A model generated the notes under the pieces. It saw only the letters and a list, made by a program, of their open reading frames with translations, ran no database searches and was not told where the DNA came from. A DNA stretch of 64,000 nucleotides, from positions 3,100,001 to 3,164,000 of the forward strand of contig NZ_CP092364.2 of NCBI RefSeq assembly GCF_022370755.2, read 5' to 3'. This document shows positions 32,590 to 42,212 of this stretch, piece after piece. Position numbers and translations under genes: made by a program. The stretch comes from Mycolicibacterium goodii. Lineage in GTDB: Bacteria > Actinomycetota > Actinomycetes > Mycobacteriales > Mycobacteriaceae. Position 1 is the first letter of the stretch, and each line of letters begins with the position of its first letter.

Positions 32590-33056
32590 GATTCGTCGGA
32601 TCCTCCGGCGGACTTACGGCGTGCGAACGTCTGCAGTGCCCGCAGGATGCCTCTGCCTGCGTAGATACCCGCCACCACCGAGATGACGATCATGATCACG
32701 AACATCGGCAGCCAGTTGGTGCGGCCGTGGTCGATGTTCCACCAGACGATCGTGAACAGCACCGCGCAGATGAAGACGACGATGTCGCGCCAGTTCCCCT
32801 GGTAGGACGTCGCCGCCAGCCGGATCTCGCGGCTGCGTTCACCTGCGGTGATGAGGTCGCTGATGCGTTGGTTGATGCTCGCGCGCAGTCGGTTCCGCAG
32901 TTCGACTTCGTCGTCGGGAAGCCGCTCCAGCAGGTCCATGTCCTTGGCGATCATGCCGCGGACGTCCGGCGGCCGAAGGTTGCCTGCGATGACGCCCAGC
33001 ATGGCGCCGCCGGCGATCGGCGCGGCGCCCAGGGCGAGTTCGGCAATGCCGGGCAT
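32583..33056 (-). CDS. Conserved membrane protein of unknown function
   Basis: 157 residues. There is a glycine/alanine-rich hydrophobic N-terminus (about residues 5-25), a charged central helix (residues 30-80, rich in Arg/Glu/Asp) and two membrane helices (about 90-107 and 116-135), ending in a basic and polar tail. I see no catalytic motif. It stands upstream-to-downstream in a minus-strand run with the flavodoxin-like, TPR and dapB genes (18 nt from the next), so it may be part of that transcript. Function unknown. Confidence 0.8.
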   Translation of the reverse strand: MPGIAELALGAAPIAGGAMLGVIAGNLRPPDVRGMIAKDMDLLERLPDDEVELRNRLRASINQRISDLITAGERSREIRLAATSYQGNWRDIVVFICAVLFTIVWWNIDHGRTNWLPMFVIMIVISVVAGIYAGRGILRALQTFARRKSAGGSDESQ

Positions 33057-33074
33057 CGGATCTCCTTCGGTCCC

Positions 33075-33526
33075 TCAGTCCATCAACGTCGCGGCCAGCG
33101 TGCCGCCCAGCTCGTAGGCGGATTCCCGAACAGCCGCGTCGACGGCCCCGGTGATCTCCAGGGTGTCGGCGGCCTTCGTCAGGGTCAGCCCCGTGACGAT
33201 GCGGTCCACGGCACTGGCGGCGCCTGCGGTGTCGTTGTTGCCGTGCACCCATAACCCATACGGTCGGCCGGCAACGTGGTCAAGCACCGGGTAGTACACC
33301 GTGTCGAAGAAGTGTTTGAGCGCTCCGCTCATGTAGCCGAAGTTTGCCGTGGTGCCGAACAGGTAACCGTCGGCGTCGAGCATGTCGGTAACGGTCGCGG
33401 CCAGCGCGGGACGGGTGACGACGTCGACTCCGGTGATATCGGGATCTTTCGCCCCGGCGAGGACGGCCTCGAGCAGTTCACGTGTCGCGGGAGACGGCGT
33501 GTGGTGCACGACCAGCAGCGTCCTGC

Positions 33527-33530
<4 letters not shown>
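33075..33530 (-). CDS. Flavodoxin-like / NADPH-dependent FMN reductase family protein
   Basis: 151 residues. The N-terminal LLVVHHTPSPATREL forms the flavodoxin phosphate-binding loop. TTANFGYMSGALKHFFDTVYYP is the usual FMN-contact segment of WrbA/FMN-reductase-like proteins, and GLWVHGNNDTAGA is the next contact. It probably binds FMN, but the redox partner is unknown. It overlaps the TPR protein gene by 4 nt (ATGA), so the two are translationally coupled, downstream of dapB. Confidence 0.85.
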
Positions 33531-35006
<1,476 letters not shown>

Positions 35007-35022
35007 TCGAACTAGTGTTCGA
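35007..35022. promoter_or_regulatory. SOS box (LexA operator) with embedded -10
   Basis: TCGAACTAGTGTTCGA is a perfect palindromic match to the mycobacterial LexA site TCGAAC-N4-GTTCGA. The central TAGTGT (35013-35018) fits a TANNNT -10 element, with a transcription start expected at about 35025-35026, which is the A of the downstream ATG. LexA binding would block this promoter directly, and the message would be leaderless. Confidence 0.9.
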
Positions 35023-35025
35023 AAC

Positions 35026-36768
35026 ATGGCAGCAGAAGTGGAGTCAGCGGTCGCAGCCCTGGACGCGGCGCTCGACACCCTGCTCGCACTCCCCTGCGCC
35101 TCGCTCACCGACGCTGCACTGCTGAACATCTGCGCCGCCCTGCAAGACGCCCGCAACCGCATTCCCGCCGTCGAGCACCGCGCCATCGCCGCCCTGGCCG
35201 AACAGACCACCCCCACCGCGATCGGCGCCAAATCCTGGCCGGTGGTGCTCGCGACCCGCCTGGGCATCTCAGTCAAGCAAGCCCGCCGCCGCTGCACCGA
35301 TGCTGCGGAGTTGGGGCCGCGGGTGTCGTTGACCGGCGAAGTACTGGCCCCCAAGCGTGAACACATCGCCGCCGCCCAAACCGACGGGGCACTGACGCCT
35401 GATCATGTGGTCGAACTGTTCAAATTCTTCGCCAAATGCCCCGACTGGGTCAGCCACCAGCAGCAATGCCGCATCGAGAAACGACTGGTCACCGGCGCGG
35501 TCGGAGCCGACCCCGAAACCGTGCGCCAAGCCGTCGACCACGCCGTGTTCCTGCTCGACCAAGACGGACCCGCCCCCACCGACAACCCACCAAAAAAACC
35601 GTTCGGCATCACCTTCGGCCCCCAACAACCCGACGGCTCCTACCACCTGCGCGGCAAAGTCAGCGCCGAATTCAAAGCCACCTTCGACCCCATCGACGAA
35701 AAACTGGCCGCCCCCGGCATGTGCAACCCCGCCGACAAGACCCCGTGCATCTCCGGCACACCCTCACAACAACAGATCGACAGCGACCAGCGCACCGCCC
35801 CCGAACGACGCCACGACGCCATGCACACCGCGATGCGGCTACTGCTGGCGAACAAAAACCTCGGCCAGATCAACGGCCTACCCGCCACCCTGCTGGTCAC
35901 CACCACCCTGCAAGAACTCGAAAAAGCCGCCGGAGTCGCCATCACCGCCGGCGGCACCAAACTGTCCATCCCCGACCTGATCCGCCTGGCCTCCCAAGCG
36001 CTTCACTACCTCGCCATCTACGACGAACACACCGGGGTTCCCCTCTATTTGGGGCGGGCCCGGCGCACCGCCTCCGCCGGACAACGCCTGGCCATCTGGG
36101 CACGCGACCGTGGCTGCACCCGCCCCGGCTGCACCGCCAACGGCTACCGCTGCCAAGCCCACCACGCCACCACTGACTACTCCCAAGGCGGACTCACCGA
36201 CGCCGACGCCCTCGCCCTGGCCTGCGGATGCGACAACCGCCTCGTCGGCAACCAACCCAACAAATGGACCACCCGCATCAACAACCACGGCCAATGCGAA
36301 TGGATCCCACCGGCACTCCTCGACCGCGGCCAACACCGCACCAACACCTACCACCACCCCGAAACCCTCCTCGCCAACACCACAAGCGGGGTCACCGACG
36401 ACAACGCAGACAGCGGGAGCGAGACAAGCCAGACCACCGGCGGCGACACCGGCGCGAAGCACGACACAGACACCGAGCCACACACAGGAACAGTCCGTGG
36501 CAACGGCCAAGGCGCATGGGACCTGATCCCAACCGAACCGCTCGACCACAGCGAAAGGCCGGCAATCCCACCCGAACTGCTCAACCACAGCCAACCACCC
36601 AACACCAACCACCACCCCGACACCCAGCCCGCAGACCACACCCGAGACACCACAAGCAGCCCCACCACCAGAGATACCAACCGCCACAACGGGAACGGGG
36701 ACAGAAGCAGCGGCGAGAACAACAACGGCAATGGCGGCGATGGCGAATCAGACTGTCACCCAGCATGA
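35026..36768 (+). CDS. DUF222 / HNH endonuclease-like protein (13E12 repeat family)
   Basis: 580 residues. An N-terminal helical DUF222 region (about 1-330) is followed by the HNH-type module CTRPGCTANGYRCQAHH (near residue 365) and the family tail WTTRINNHGQCEWIPP. The final HNH His is replaced in ACGCDNRLV, as is common in this mycobacterial subfamily, so nuclease activity is not assured. Residues after about 455 are low-complexity Thr/Asn/Gly/Asp/His. The start is fixed by the SOS box: the ATG lies 3 nt after it with no room for a Shine-Dalgarno, so it is probably leaderless and DNA-damage induced. 13E12 genes in M. tuberculosis are also known LexA targets. Confidence 0.88.
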   Translation: MAAEVESAVAALDAALDTLLALPCASLTDAALLNICAALQDARNRIPAVEHRAIAALAEQTTPTAIGAKSWPVVLATRLGISVKQARRRCTDAAELGPRVSLTGEVLAPKREHIAAAQTDGALTPDHVVELFKFFAKCPDWVSHQQQCRIEKRLVTGAVGADPETVRQAVDHAVFLLDQDGPAPTDNPPKKPFGITFGPQQPDGSYHLRGKVSAEFKATFDPIDEKLAAPGMCNPADKTPCISGTPSQQQIDSDQRTAPERRHDAMHTAMRLLLANKNLGQINGLPATLLVTTTLQELEKAAGVAITAGGTKLSIPDLIRLASQALHYLAIYDEHTGVPLYLGRARRTASAGQRLAIWARDRGCTRPGCTANGYRCQAHHATTDYSQGGLTDADALALACGCDNRLVGNQPNKWTTRINNHGQCEWIPPALLDRGQHRTNTYHHPETLLANTTSGVTDDNADSGSETSQTTGGDTGAKHDTDTEPHTGTVRGNGQGAWDLIPTEPLDHSERPAIPPELLNHSQPPNTNHHPDTQPADHTRDTTSSPTTRDTNRHNGNGDRSSGENNNGNGGDGESDCHPA

Positions 36769-36964
36769 TCGTGCCGCCCACACCACGGACGGAAACAGAA
36801 CGAGCCCCGCCGTCCCCACGTGTGGCGTCCCGACACGAGAACACTCCGAGGACACCGGAGTGGGCCACTCACGTGCGTACTCATCACAACGTTGTCGCGA
36901 TGTGCGAACGTACGGCGACGATCTCGTCGAGCACCGGGAAGAGGGCGACGACGAATAACCCGAA
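36769..36964. other. Short convergent intergenic region
   Basis: This lies between the converging HNH-protein and secreted-protein genes. It holds a 7-bp hairpin (CACTCCG/CGGAGTG, 36842-36862) without a T-run. A weak terminator is possible; nothing else is seen. Confidence 0.35.
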
Positions 36965-37276
36965 TCAGCAAGTGACGTCGACGTATACCGTCTTCGCCGT
37001 CACGCTGGTACGCAGATCGTTCATGGCCCCAGGAAATCCCGAGTCGGTGCGCGTGAACGTCTGCCCGGGCCGAATCGCCTTCACCGCACAGCCATCCAAC
37101 GAACCGGCGCCTACGGTGTTGACCACGACGTGATAACCCTGCGCCCGAAGCTCGCTGACAGTCTGCGACGGCGACGACGGACCCTCCGGCGCGGCGGAAG
37201 CGATGCCGGCTGAACCCAGGACCGTACCGACAGCCGCGGCTGCTGAAGCACACGCGACCACCAAGAGAGACTTCAT
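36965..37276 (-). CDS. Small secreted protein with signal peptide
   Basis: 103 residues from the ATG at 37276, which has an AAGGA just upstream. A typical signal peptide (MKSLLVVACASAAAAVG, cleavage probably after GIASA-A) is followed by a mature domain of about 75 residues with two Cys (GCAVKAI and the final DVTC) that could form a disulfide. The YHVVVNTVGAG...LDGC pattern resembles a family of small exported mycobacterial proteins. A longer frame starting at 37321 would bury the signal peptide and is rejected. Function unknown. Confidence 0.82.
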   Translation of the reverse strand: MKSLLVVACASAAAAVGTVLGSAGIASAAPEGPSSPSQTVSELRAQGYHVVVNTVGAGSLDGCAVKAIRPGQTFTRTDSGFPGAMNDLRTSVTAKTVYVDVTC

Positions 37277-37414
37277 TGCAATTCCTTCGCTGTTTTTCCG
37301 TGAGGCCAGAACGGCCGACACCTCATGACACGACGGCGCACGAATGCAGGTTCAACCGCAAGTCATTACCGATTCATTACCGGGTGAACGGGAGGAACCG
37401 ATTTACGGTGAGCT

Positions 37415-38176
37415 ATGCGACTCGTACCGGTAGTGCTCGCGGTCCTGGCAGTCACGGCGTGTGCGAACAGCGTGAACGCCGACGATCGAACCCTCGACGG
37501 CCGCACGTTCGTCTCGGTGGAGGTCGAGGGCGAACAGATCCCTGGCGGCGGCCCGTTGACCGTGCAGTTCGACGGCGGGCAGATCAGTACGTTTGCCGGG
37601 TGCAACCACGGGTCGGGGACGGCCGACCTCTCGGAGGGCCATATCGCGACGCAACTCGCCAGCACGATGATGGCCTGCCCGCGACCGGTCGGCGATGCCG
37701 ATCAGTGGATGTCACGGTTCTTCGACGCCCGGCCGTCGTGGTCGCTCGACGGTGACACGCTCGTCCTCCAGACCGACAGCGCCACCGTCACACTGCAGGA
37801 CAAGAAGGTGGTCCATCCGGATCGTCCCCTCACCGGAACCACGTGGCAGGTGACAAGCCTCGTGTCGTCACAGTCGGTCAGCACGTCGCGCGCCCTGCAG
37901 GACTCGAAGCCCACGCTGACAATCGCCGACGACGGCACCGTCACCGGGTTCACCGGCTGCAATCAGTTCAACGGGCACGCCGAGGTGTCCGGCACCCCGG
38001 CGATCATCGAGTTCGGGCCGCTGGCAACGACACGCAAAGCGTGCCAGGAAGACATCGACGACGTCGAACGTGCCGTGCTGCGGGTGCTGGCGGGCAAGGT
38101 GCAGACCGAGATCGCCTCCGATGAACTCCGCCTGACCGGTGCGGACGGTTACGGCCTGGTGCTGCGGGCCCAGTAG
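37415..38176 (+). CDS. META-domain (HslJ-like) lipoprotein
   Basis: 253 residues. The lipobox is VTAC with Cys16 as lipidated residue. There are two META domains, each with the core glycine-Cys-Asn motif: FAGCNHGSGTA (about residues 63-73) and FTGCNQFNGHA (about 178-188), plus later paired Cys residues. It is probably anchored on the outer face of the cytoplasmic membrane. Such proteins are linked to stress tolerance in other bacteria; a role here is inferred only. TACGGT at 37404-37409, 5 nt before the ATG, would fit a leaderless -10. Confidence 0.85.
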   Translation: MRLVPVVLAVLAVTACANSVNADDRTLDGRTFVSVEVEGEQIPGGGPLTVQFDGGQISTFAGCNHGSGTADLSEGHIATQLASTMMACPRPVGDADQWMSRFFDARPSWSLDGDTLVLQTDSATVTLQDKKVVHPDRPLTGTTWQVTSLVSSQSVSTSRALQDSKPTLTIADDGTVTGFTGCNQFNGHAEVSGTPAIIEFGPLATTRKACQEDIDDVERAVLRVLAGKVQTEIASDELRLTGADGYGLVLRAQ

Positions 38177-38186
38177 CCACACACAG

Positions 38187-38681
38187 TCACAGCGGTGACG
38201 CGCCCCGCAGATGCTCGAAGATCAGCGACGTCTGCGTGCCCGCCACGTCGGAATCGGCATTGAGGTTCTCCACCACGAACTTTCGCAGGTCCTCGGTGTC
38301 GCGGGCGGCCACGTGCAGGATGAAGTCGTCCCCGCCGGCGAGAAAGTACACGTCCATCACCTGAGGCCGTGTCCGGATCTGCGCGATGAAGCTGCGGATC
38401 TTGCCGCGGGCGTTGGATTGCAGGCTGACCGAGATCATCGCCTGAAGCCCCAGTCCGACAGCCGCCGGGTCTATATCGGTGTAGAACCCGCGGATCACAC
38501 CGATCTCCTGCAGGCGGCGAACCCGCCCGTGGCAGGTCGAAGGAGCGATGCCGACGAGTTCGGCGAGCGCACTGTTGGGCATGCGCGCATCGTCGTGCAG
38601 GGCCAGCAGGATACGGCGGTCGACGTCATCGAGATCGCGGGCCCGAACATCCTTCGGCGAACCGGGCGTTTGGCCGCCCAT
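38187..38681 (-). CDS. aldR: Lrp/AsnC-family regulator of alanine dehydrogenase
   Basis: 164 residues from the ATG at 38681, which is preceded by AAGGA at a good distance. A GTG at 38702 in the same frame would add seven residues. N-terminal HTH (LDDVDRRILLALHDDARMPNSALAE, with APSTCHGRVRRL as recognition helix) and a C-terminal RAM/AsnC effector domain (GLQAMISVSL, VMDVYFLAGGDDFILHV). It is divergent from ald, as AldR is in mycobacteria, where the protein senses amino acids such as alanine and controls ald. Confidence 0.9.
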   Translation of the reverse strand: MGGQTPGSPKDVRARDLDDVDRRILLALHDDARMPNSALAELVGIAPSTCHGRVRRLQEIGVIRGFYTDIDPAAVGLGLQAMISVSLQSNARGKIRSFIAQIRTRPQVMDVYFLAGGDDFILHVAARDTEDLRKFVVENLNADSDVAGTQTSLIFEHLRGASPL

Positions 38682-38730
38682 GGATGATGATCCTTCAGTC
38701 ACAGCACGATCTTAGCGAATCTTCGACACA

Positions 38731-38746
38731 GATATTGATCAGTATC
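38731..38746. promoter_or_regulatory. Candidate AldR operator between aldR and ald
   Basis: GATATTGATCAGTATC is a 16-bp near-perfect palindrome (14 of 16 symmetric, centre TGATCA) in the divergent gap. It is surrounded by AT-rich sequence and flanked by GAATCTTCG (38717-38725) and CGAAGGTTC (38747-38755), which pair with one mismatch. Multiple dyads are usual for Lrp-family control; assignment to AldR is by position only. Confidence 0.5.
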
Positions 38747-38797
38747 CGAAGGTTCTTCACACTTAAAGATGACACTACCCCTTCTGAAGGAGCGATC

Positions 38798-39913
38798 ATG
38801 CTCGTCGGAATCCCGACCGAGATCAAGAACAACGAGTACCGAGTCGCCATCACCCCCGCCGGTGTGGCAGAGCTGACCCGCAGAGGTCACGAGGTGATCA
38901 TCCAGGCCGGCGCAGGTGAGGGCTCGGCCATCTCGGATCGTGACTTCAAGGCCGCCGGCGCCGAGATCGTCAACTCCGCTGACCAGGTGTGGTCCGACGC
39001 CGAACTGTTGCTCAAGGTGAAGGAACCGATCGAGGCCGAGTACGCGCGCATGCGCAAGGGCCAAACGCTGTTCACCTACCTCCACCTCGCGGCGTCCAAG
39101 CCGTGCACCGACGCACTGCTCGAATCCGGCACCACGTCGATCGCGTACGAGACCGTGCAGACCGCGGACGGCGCGCTGCCGCTGCTGGCACCGATGAGCG
39201 AGGTTGCCGGCCGGCTCTCTGCCCAGGTCGGCGCGTACCACCTGATGCGTAGCCACGGCGGCCGCGGCGTGCTGATGGGTGGCGTCCCCGGTGTCGCCCC
39301 CGCTGAGGTCGTCGTGATCGGCGCGGGCACTGCGGGTTACAACGCTGCGCGCGTGGCCGCGGGTATGGGTGCCCACGTGACGGTGTTCGACCTCAACATC
39401 AACACGCTCCGCCGTGTCGACGGCGAGTTCGGCGGACGTATCGAGACCCGGTACTCATCGAGCCTGGAACTGGAAGAAGCCGTCAAGCGGGCCGACCTGG
39501 TGATCGGCGCGGTCCTGGTCCCCGGCGCCAAGGCTCCCAAGCTGGTCAGCAATTCGACTGTCGCGCACATGAAGTCGGGCGCGGTGCTCGTCGACATCGC
39601 GATCGACCAGGGCGGCTGCTTCGAGGACTCGCGACCGACCACGCACGACGATCCGACCTTCAACGTCCACGACACGGTGTTCTACTGCGTGGCGAACATG
39701 CCAGGCGCGGTGCCGCGCACGTCGACGTTCGCGCTGACCAACTCGACCATGCCGTACGTCCTCAAGCTCGCCGACAAGGGCTGGCAGGACGCCTGTGCGG
39801 CCGACCCCGCACTCGCAAAGGGCCTCTCGACCCACGACGGCAAGCTGCTGTCCGAAGCTGTCGCGAAGGATCTGGAGCTGCCGTACACCGACCCGGCTGA
39901 GTTCCTGAAGTAA
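38798..39913 (+). CDS. ald: L-alanine dehydrogenase
   Basis: 371 residues, the standard length. It has N-terminal MLVGIPTEIKNNEYRVA, substrate-site LLKVKEP and FTYLHLA, the NAD-binding GAGTAGYNAARVAAGMGAHV, and the conserved VDIAIDQGGCFE. It interconverts alanine with pyruvate plus ammonia using NAD(H), as a hexamer in the cytoplasm, for alanine use and redox balance under low oxygen. The ATG at 38798 has GAAGGAG upstream. It is followed by a strong terminator. Confidence 0.98.
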   Translation: MLVGIPTEIKNNEYRVAITPAGVAELTRRGHEVIIQAGAGEGSAISDRDFKAAGAEIVNSADQVWSDAELLLKVKEPIEAEYARMRKGQTLFTYLHLAASKPCTDALLESGTTSIAYETVQTADGALPLLAPMSEVAGRLSAQVGAYHLMRSHGGRGVLMGGVPGVAPAEVVVIGAGTAGYNAARVAAGMGAHVTVFDLNINTLRRVDGEFGGRIETRYSSSLELEEAVKRADLVIGAVLVPGAKAPKLVSNSTVAHMKSGAVLVDIAIDQGGCFEDSRPTTHDDPTFNVHDTVFYCVANMPGAVPRTSTFALTNSTMPYVLKLADKGWQDACAADPALAKGLSTHDGKLLSEAVAKDLELPYTDPAEFLK

Positions 39914-39926
39914 CGATGCACCGTTG

Positions 39927-39962
39927 ATCGCCCGGCCGGATCCGTTCCGGCCGGGCGATTTT
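39927..39962 (+). terminator. Rho-independent terminator of ald
   Basis: A perfect 14-bp stem, ATCGCCCGGCCGGA (39927-39940) with TCCGGCCGGGCGAT (39946-39959), has a 5-nt loop and a T-run through 39962. It sits 14 nt after the ald stop, between convergent genes. The T-run is on the ald side only. Confidence 0.9.
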
Positions 39963-39968
39963 CGTCGT

Positions 39969-40844
39969 TCACAGCAGGTTGGGCAACACCAGCGCCGTGA
40001 CTTCACCGATGAGCGGCCGAAGCCCCGGCGCGCCGGGATCGTCATCGCGCGAACGCGTCATCACCGCCAGCAGGATTCGTTGTCCCTGTGGCCCGTACGC
40101 GATGCCCACGTCGTTGGTGCTGCCGTAGTCGCCGCTGCCCGTCTTGTCGGCACTCGTCCAACCGTCGGGCAATCCGGCCCGCATGCTCGACGTCTGGTTG
40201 GCGCGCATCCACTCGTCGAGACGCTGCCGCTGCGGCGGGCTCAAGGCATCGCCGGCCAGCAGCGCGCGGTAACCGCCGCCCAGCGCGGCCGGGGTGCTGG
40301 TGTCGCGCGGGTCACCGGGTATCGCGGAGTTGAGTTCGATCTCCCAGCGGTCCAGTCGTGTGCGCTGGTCACCGATGGAGCGGGCGAACGCGGTGATCTC
40401 GGCGGGGCCACCGATCTTTGTCAGCAGCAGATTGGCCGCGGCGTTGTCGCTGCGCTGCAGTGCCGCCTGGCACAACTCGGCCAGTGTCATCTCGCCTCCG
40501 GCGTGCGTCTCGGTGATCGGCGAATTGACCAGCAGGACGGACGGATCCACGAAGACTCGATCGTCGAGTGACAATTCGCCACGCTCGGCCTTCTGCAGGA
40601 CCCGGGCAGCGAGATAGGTCTTGAACGTCGAGCACATCGCAAACGGTTCGTCGGCGCGGTGCGCCACGGTCCGGTTCGAATCGAGGTTGGCGGCGAAGAT
40701 ACCGATCAGTGCGTTGTGGCGTCGTTCGAGATCAGCGATCCCGCCGACGACAGGCGCCGCGGACGCGGCCGGCATTCGCACGCCGGCCGCCGCCACCACT
40801 GCCAGGGATCCGATCAACACACTGCGTCGTGAGAGACCTGTCAT
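39969..40844 (-). CDS. blaS: Class A beta-lactamase (BlaS type), Tat-exported
   Basis: 291 residues. A twin-arginine signal (SRRSVLIG, cleaved near ASAA) directs export by Tat. Catalytic motifs are complete: MCSTFK (Ser72), SDN at 132-134, the omega-loop Glu168 in RWEIELN, and KTG at 234-236. It hydrolyses penicillins and cephalosporins in the periplasm. The sequence is close in pattern to BlaS/BlaF of fast-growing mycobacteria, which supports the organism assignment. It converges on ald across the terminator, and its 5' end is 18 nt from the pepR stop. Confidence 0.96.
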   Translation of the reverse strand: MTGLSRRSVLIGSLAVVAAAGVRMPAASAAPVVGGIADLERRHNALIGIFAANLDSNRTVAHRADEPFAMCSTFKTYLAARVLQKAERGELSLDDRVFVDPSVLLVNSPITETHAGGEMTLAELCQAALQRSDNAAANLLLTKIGGPAEITAFARSIGDQRTRLDRWEIELNSAIPGDPRDTSTPAALGGGYRALLAGDALSPPQRQRLDEWMRANQTSSMRAGLPDGWTSADKTGSGDYGSTNDVGIAYGPQGQRILLAVMTRSRDDDPGAPGLRPLIGEVTALVLPNLL

Positions 40845-40862
40845 CGGACCAACCCTAGCCGA

Positions 40863-42212
40863 TCAGCTGGCGATATCCTGAAGACGTTGGGGCAGTGTCT
40901 TTTCCGAGGTCTCCGGCCCGAGTACCGCGGCGCCGTAATCGCGGGTGAGCAATTGCCGGGCCACCGCGTTGACCTCGTCGAGGGTGACCGCGTCGATCTG
41001 CGCAAGCGTCTGCTCGATGCTGCGGTGCTCGCCGTAATTCAGTTCGGCGCGGCCGATCCGGTGCATGCGTGACGCGGAATCCTCCAGGCCGAGCACCAGA
41101 CCACCACGCAACGAACCCTTGGCGATGCGGCATTCGTTCGCGGTGATGCCGTCGCGGGCAACGGTTTCCAGAACATCGGTGGTGACCCGCACGACTTCCT
41201 CGAACCGTTCCGGTAGGCATCCGGCGTAGATCGACAACGCGCCGCTGTCGGAGAAGGTGTCCACGGTCGAGTACACCGAGTACGCCAACCCTCGGGTCTC
41301 CCGGATCTCCTGGAACAGACGTGAACTCAGACCACCGCCGAGTGCGGTGTTGAGAACCGAGAGCGCCCACCGGTGGTCCCAGTGCCGACCCGGCGTCCGC
41401 ACCCCCAGCGACACGTGTGTCTGCTCGCCGTCGCGTTCGACGACACGCAGCGACGGCCGGCCCGGCACCCGGCCGGATCCCCTGCGGGGCGGCACAGCGA
41501 TGCGACCTTCGACCAACCGCCTGCCGAAATGCTCACGAGCCAACGCCACGACGTCGTCGTGGTCGACGTTGCCTGCCACCGCGAGCACCATCCGGTCCGG
41601 CGTGTAGCGCCGGACGTGAAACGAATGCAGTTGCGCCCGAGTCATGTCCGAGATCGACTCGACGCTGCCGATGACCGGCCGCCCGACGGGATGGTTCCCG
41701 AACATCGCCGACAGGAAGACATCTCCGAGGGTGTCCTCGGGATCGTCGTCGCGCATCGCGATCTCTTCGAGCACCACGTCGCGTTCGACCTCGACGTCCT
41801 CCGCGGCGCAGCGGCCACGCAACACGACGTCGGCCACCAGATCGACCGCGAGTTCCAGATCGGAATCCAGAACGTGGGCGTAGTAGCACGTGTGCTCACG
41901 CGCGGTGAACGCGTTCAGCTCGCCACCCACCGCGTCGACCGCCTGGGCGATGTCCACCGCGGTGCGGGTCGGAGTGGCCTTGAACAACAGGTGCTCCAGG
42001 AAATGCGCGGCTCCCGCGACGCTGCGTCCCTCGTCGCGGGAACCGACACCGACCCACACCCCCACCGATGCCGAATGCACGTATGGGAGGTACTCAGTGA
42101 CGACGCGCAGTCCGCCGGGCAGCGTGGTCCGGCGGACCTGCGACGTTTCCAGTCTGGTCTCGCTCAATGACGATGCCGACGACGCCGGATCAGGCCTCGG
42201 CCGGCGCAGCAT
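40863..42212 (-). CDS. pepR: M16-family zinc metallopeptidase PepR
   Basis: 449 residues. It has the inverted zinc motif HFLEH with downstream Glu in the [11 protein letters not shown] region, and the GLAYSVYS segment of the second M16 half. The start ATG at 42212 (MLRRPRPDP) lies 23 nt inside the 3' end of gpsI and gives the family length; a longer frame reaching 42392 is antisense-like low-quality sequence inside gpsI. The gpsI-pepR arrangement is conserved in mycobacteria. Confidence 0.93.
   Translation of the reverse strand: MLRRPRPDPASSASSLSETRLETSQVRRTTLPGGLRVVTEYLPYVHSASVGVWVGVGSRDEGRSVAGAAHFLEHLLFKATPTRTAVDIAQAVDAVGGELNAFTAREHTCYYAHVLDSDLELAVDLVADVVLRGRCAAEDVEVERDVVLEEIAMRDDDPEDTLGDVFLSAMFGNHPVGRPVIGSVESISDMTRAQLHSFHVRRYTPDRMVLAVAGNVDHDDVVALAREHFGRRLVEGRIAVPPRRGSGRVPGRPSLRVVERDGEQTHVSLGVRTPGRHWDHRWALSVLNTALGGGLSSRLFQEIRETRGLAYSVYSTVDTFSDSGALSIYAGCLPERFEEVVRVTTDVLETVARDGITANECRIAKGSLRGGLVLGLEDSASRMHRIGRAELNYGEHRSIEQTLAQIDAVTLDEVNAVARQLLTRDYGAAVLGPETSEKTLPQRLQDIAS

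Noticed and set aside
36842..36862. Hairpin CACTCCG/CGGAGTG as a terminator of the HNH gene
   Set aside because: The stem is short and has no T-run. It is mentioned only as part of the intergenic description.
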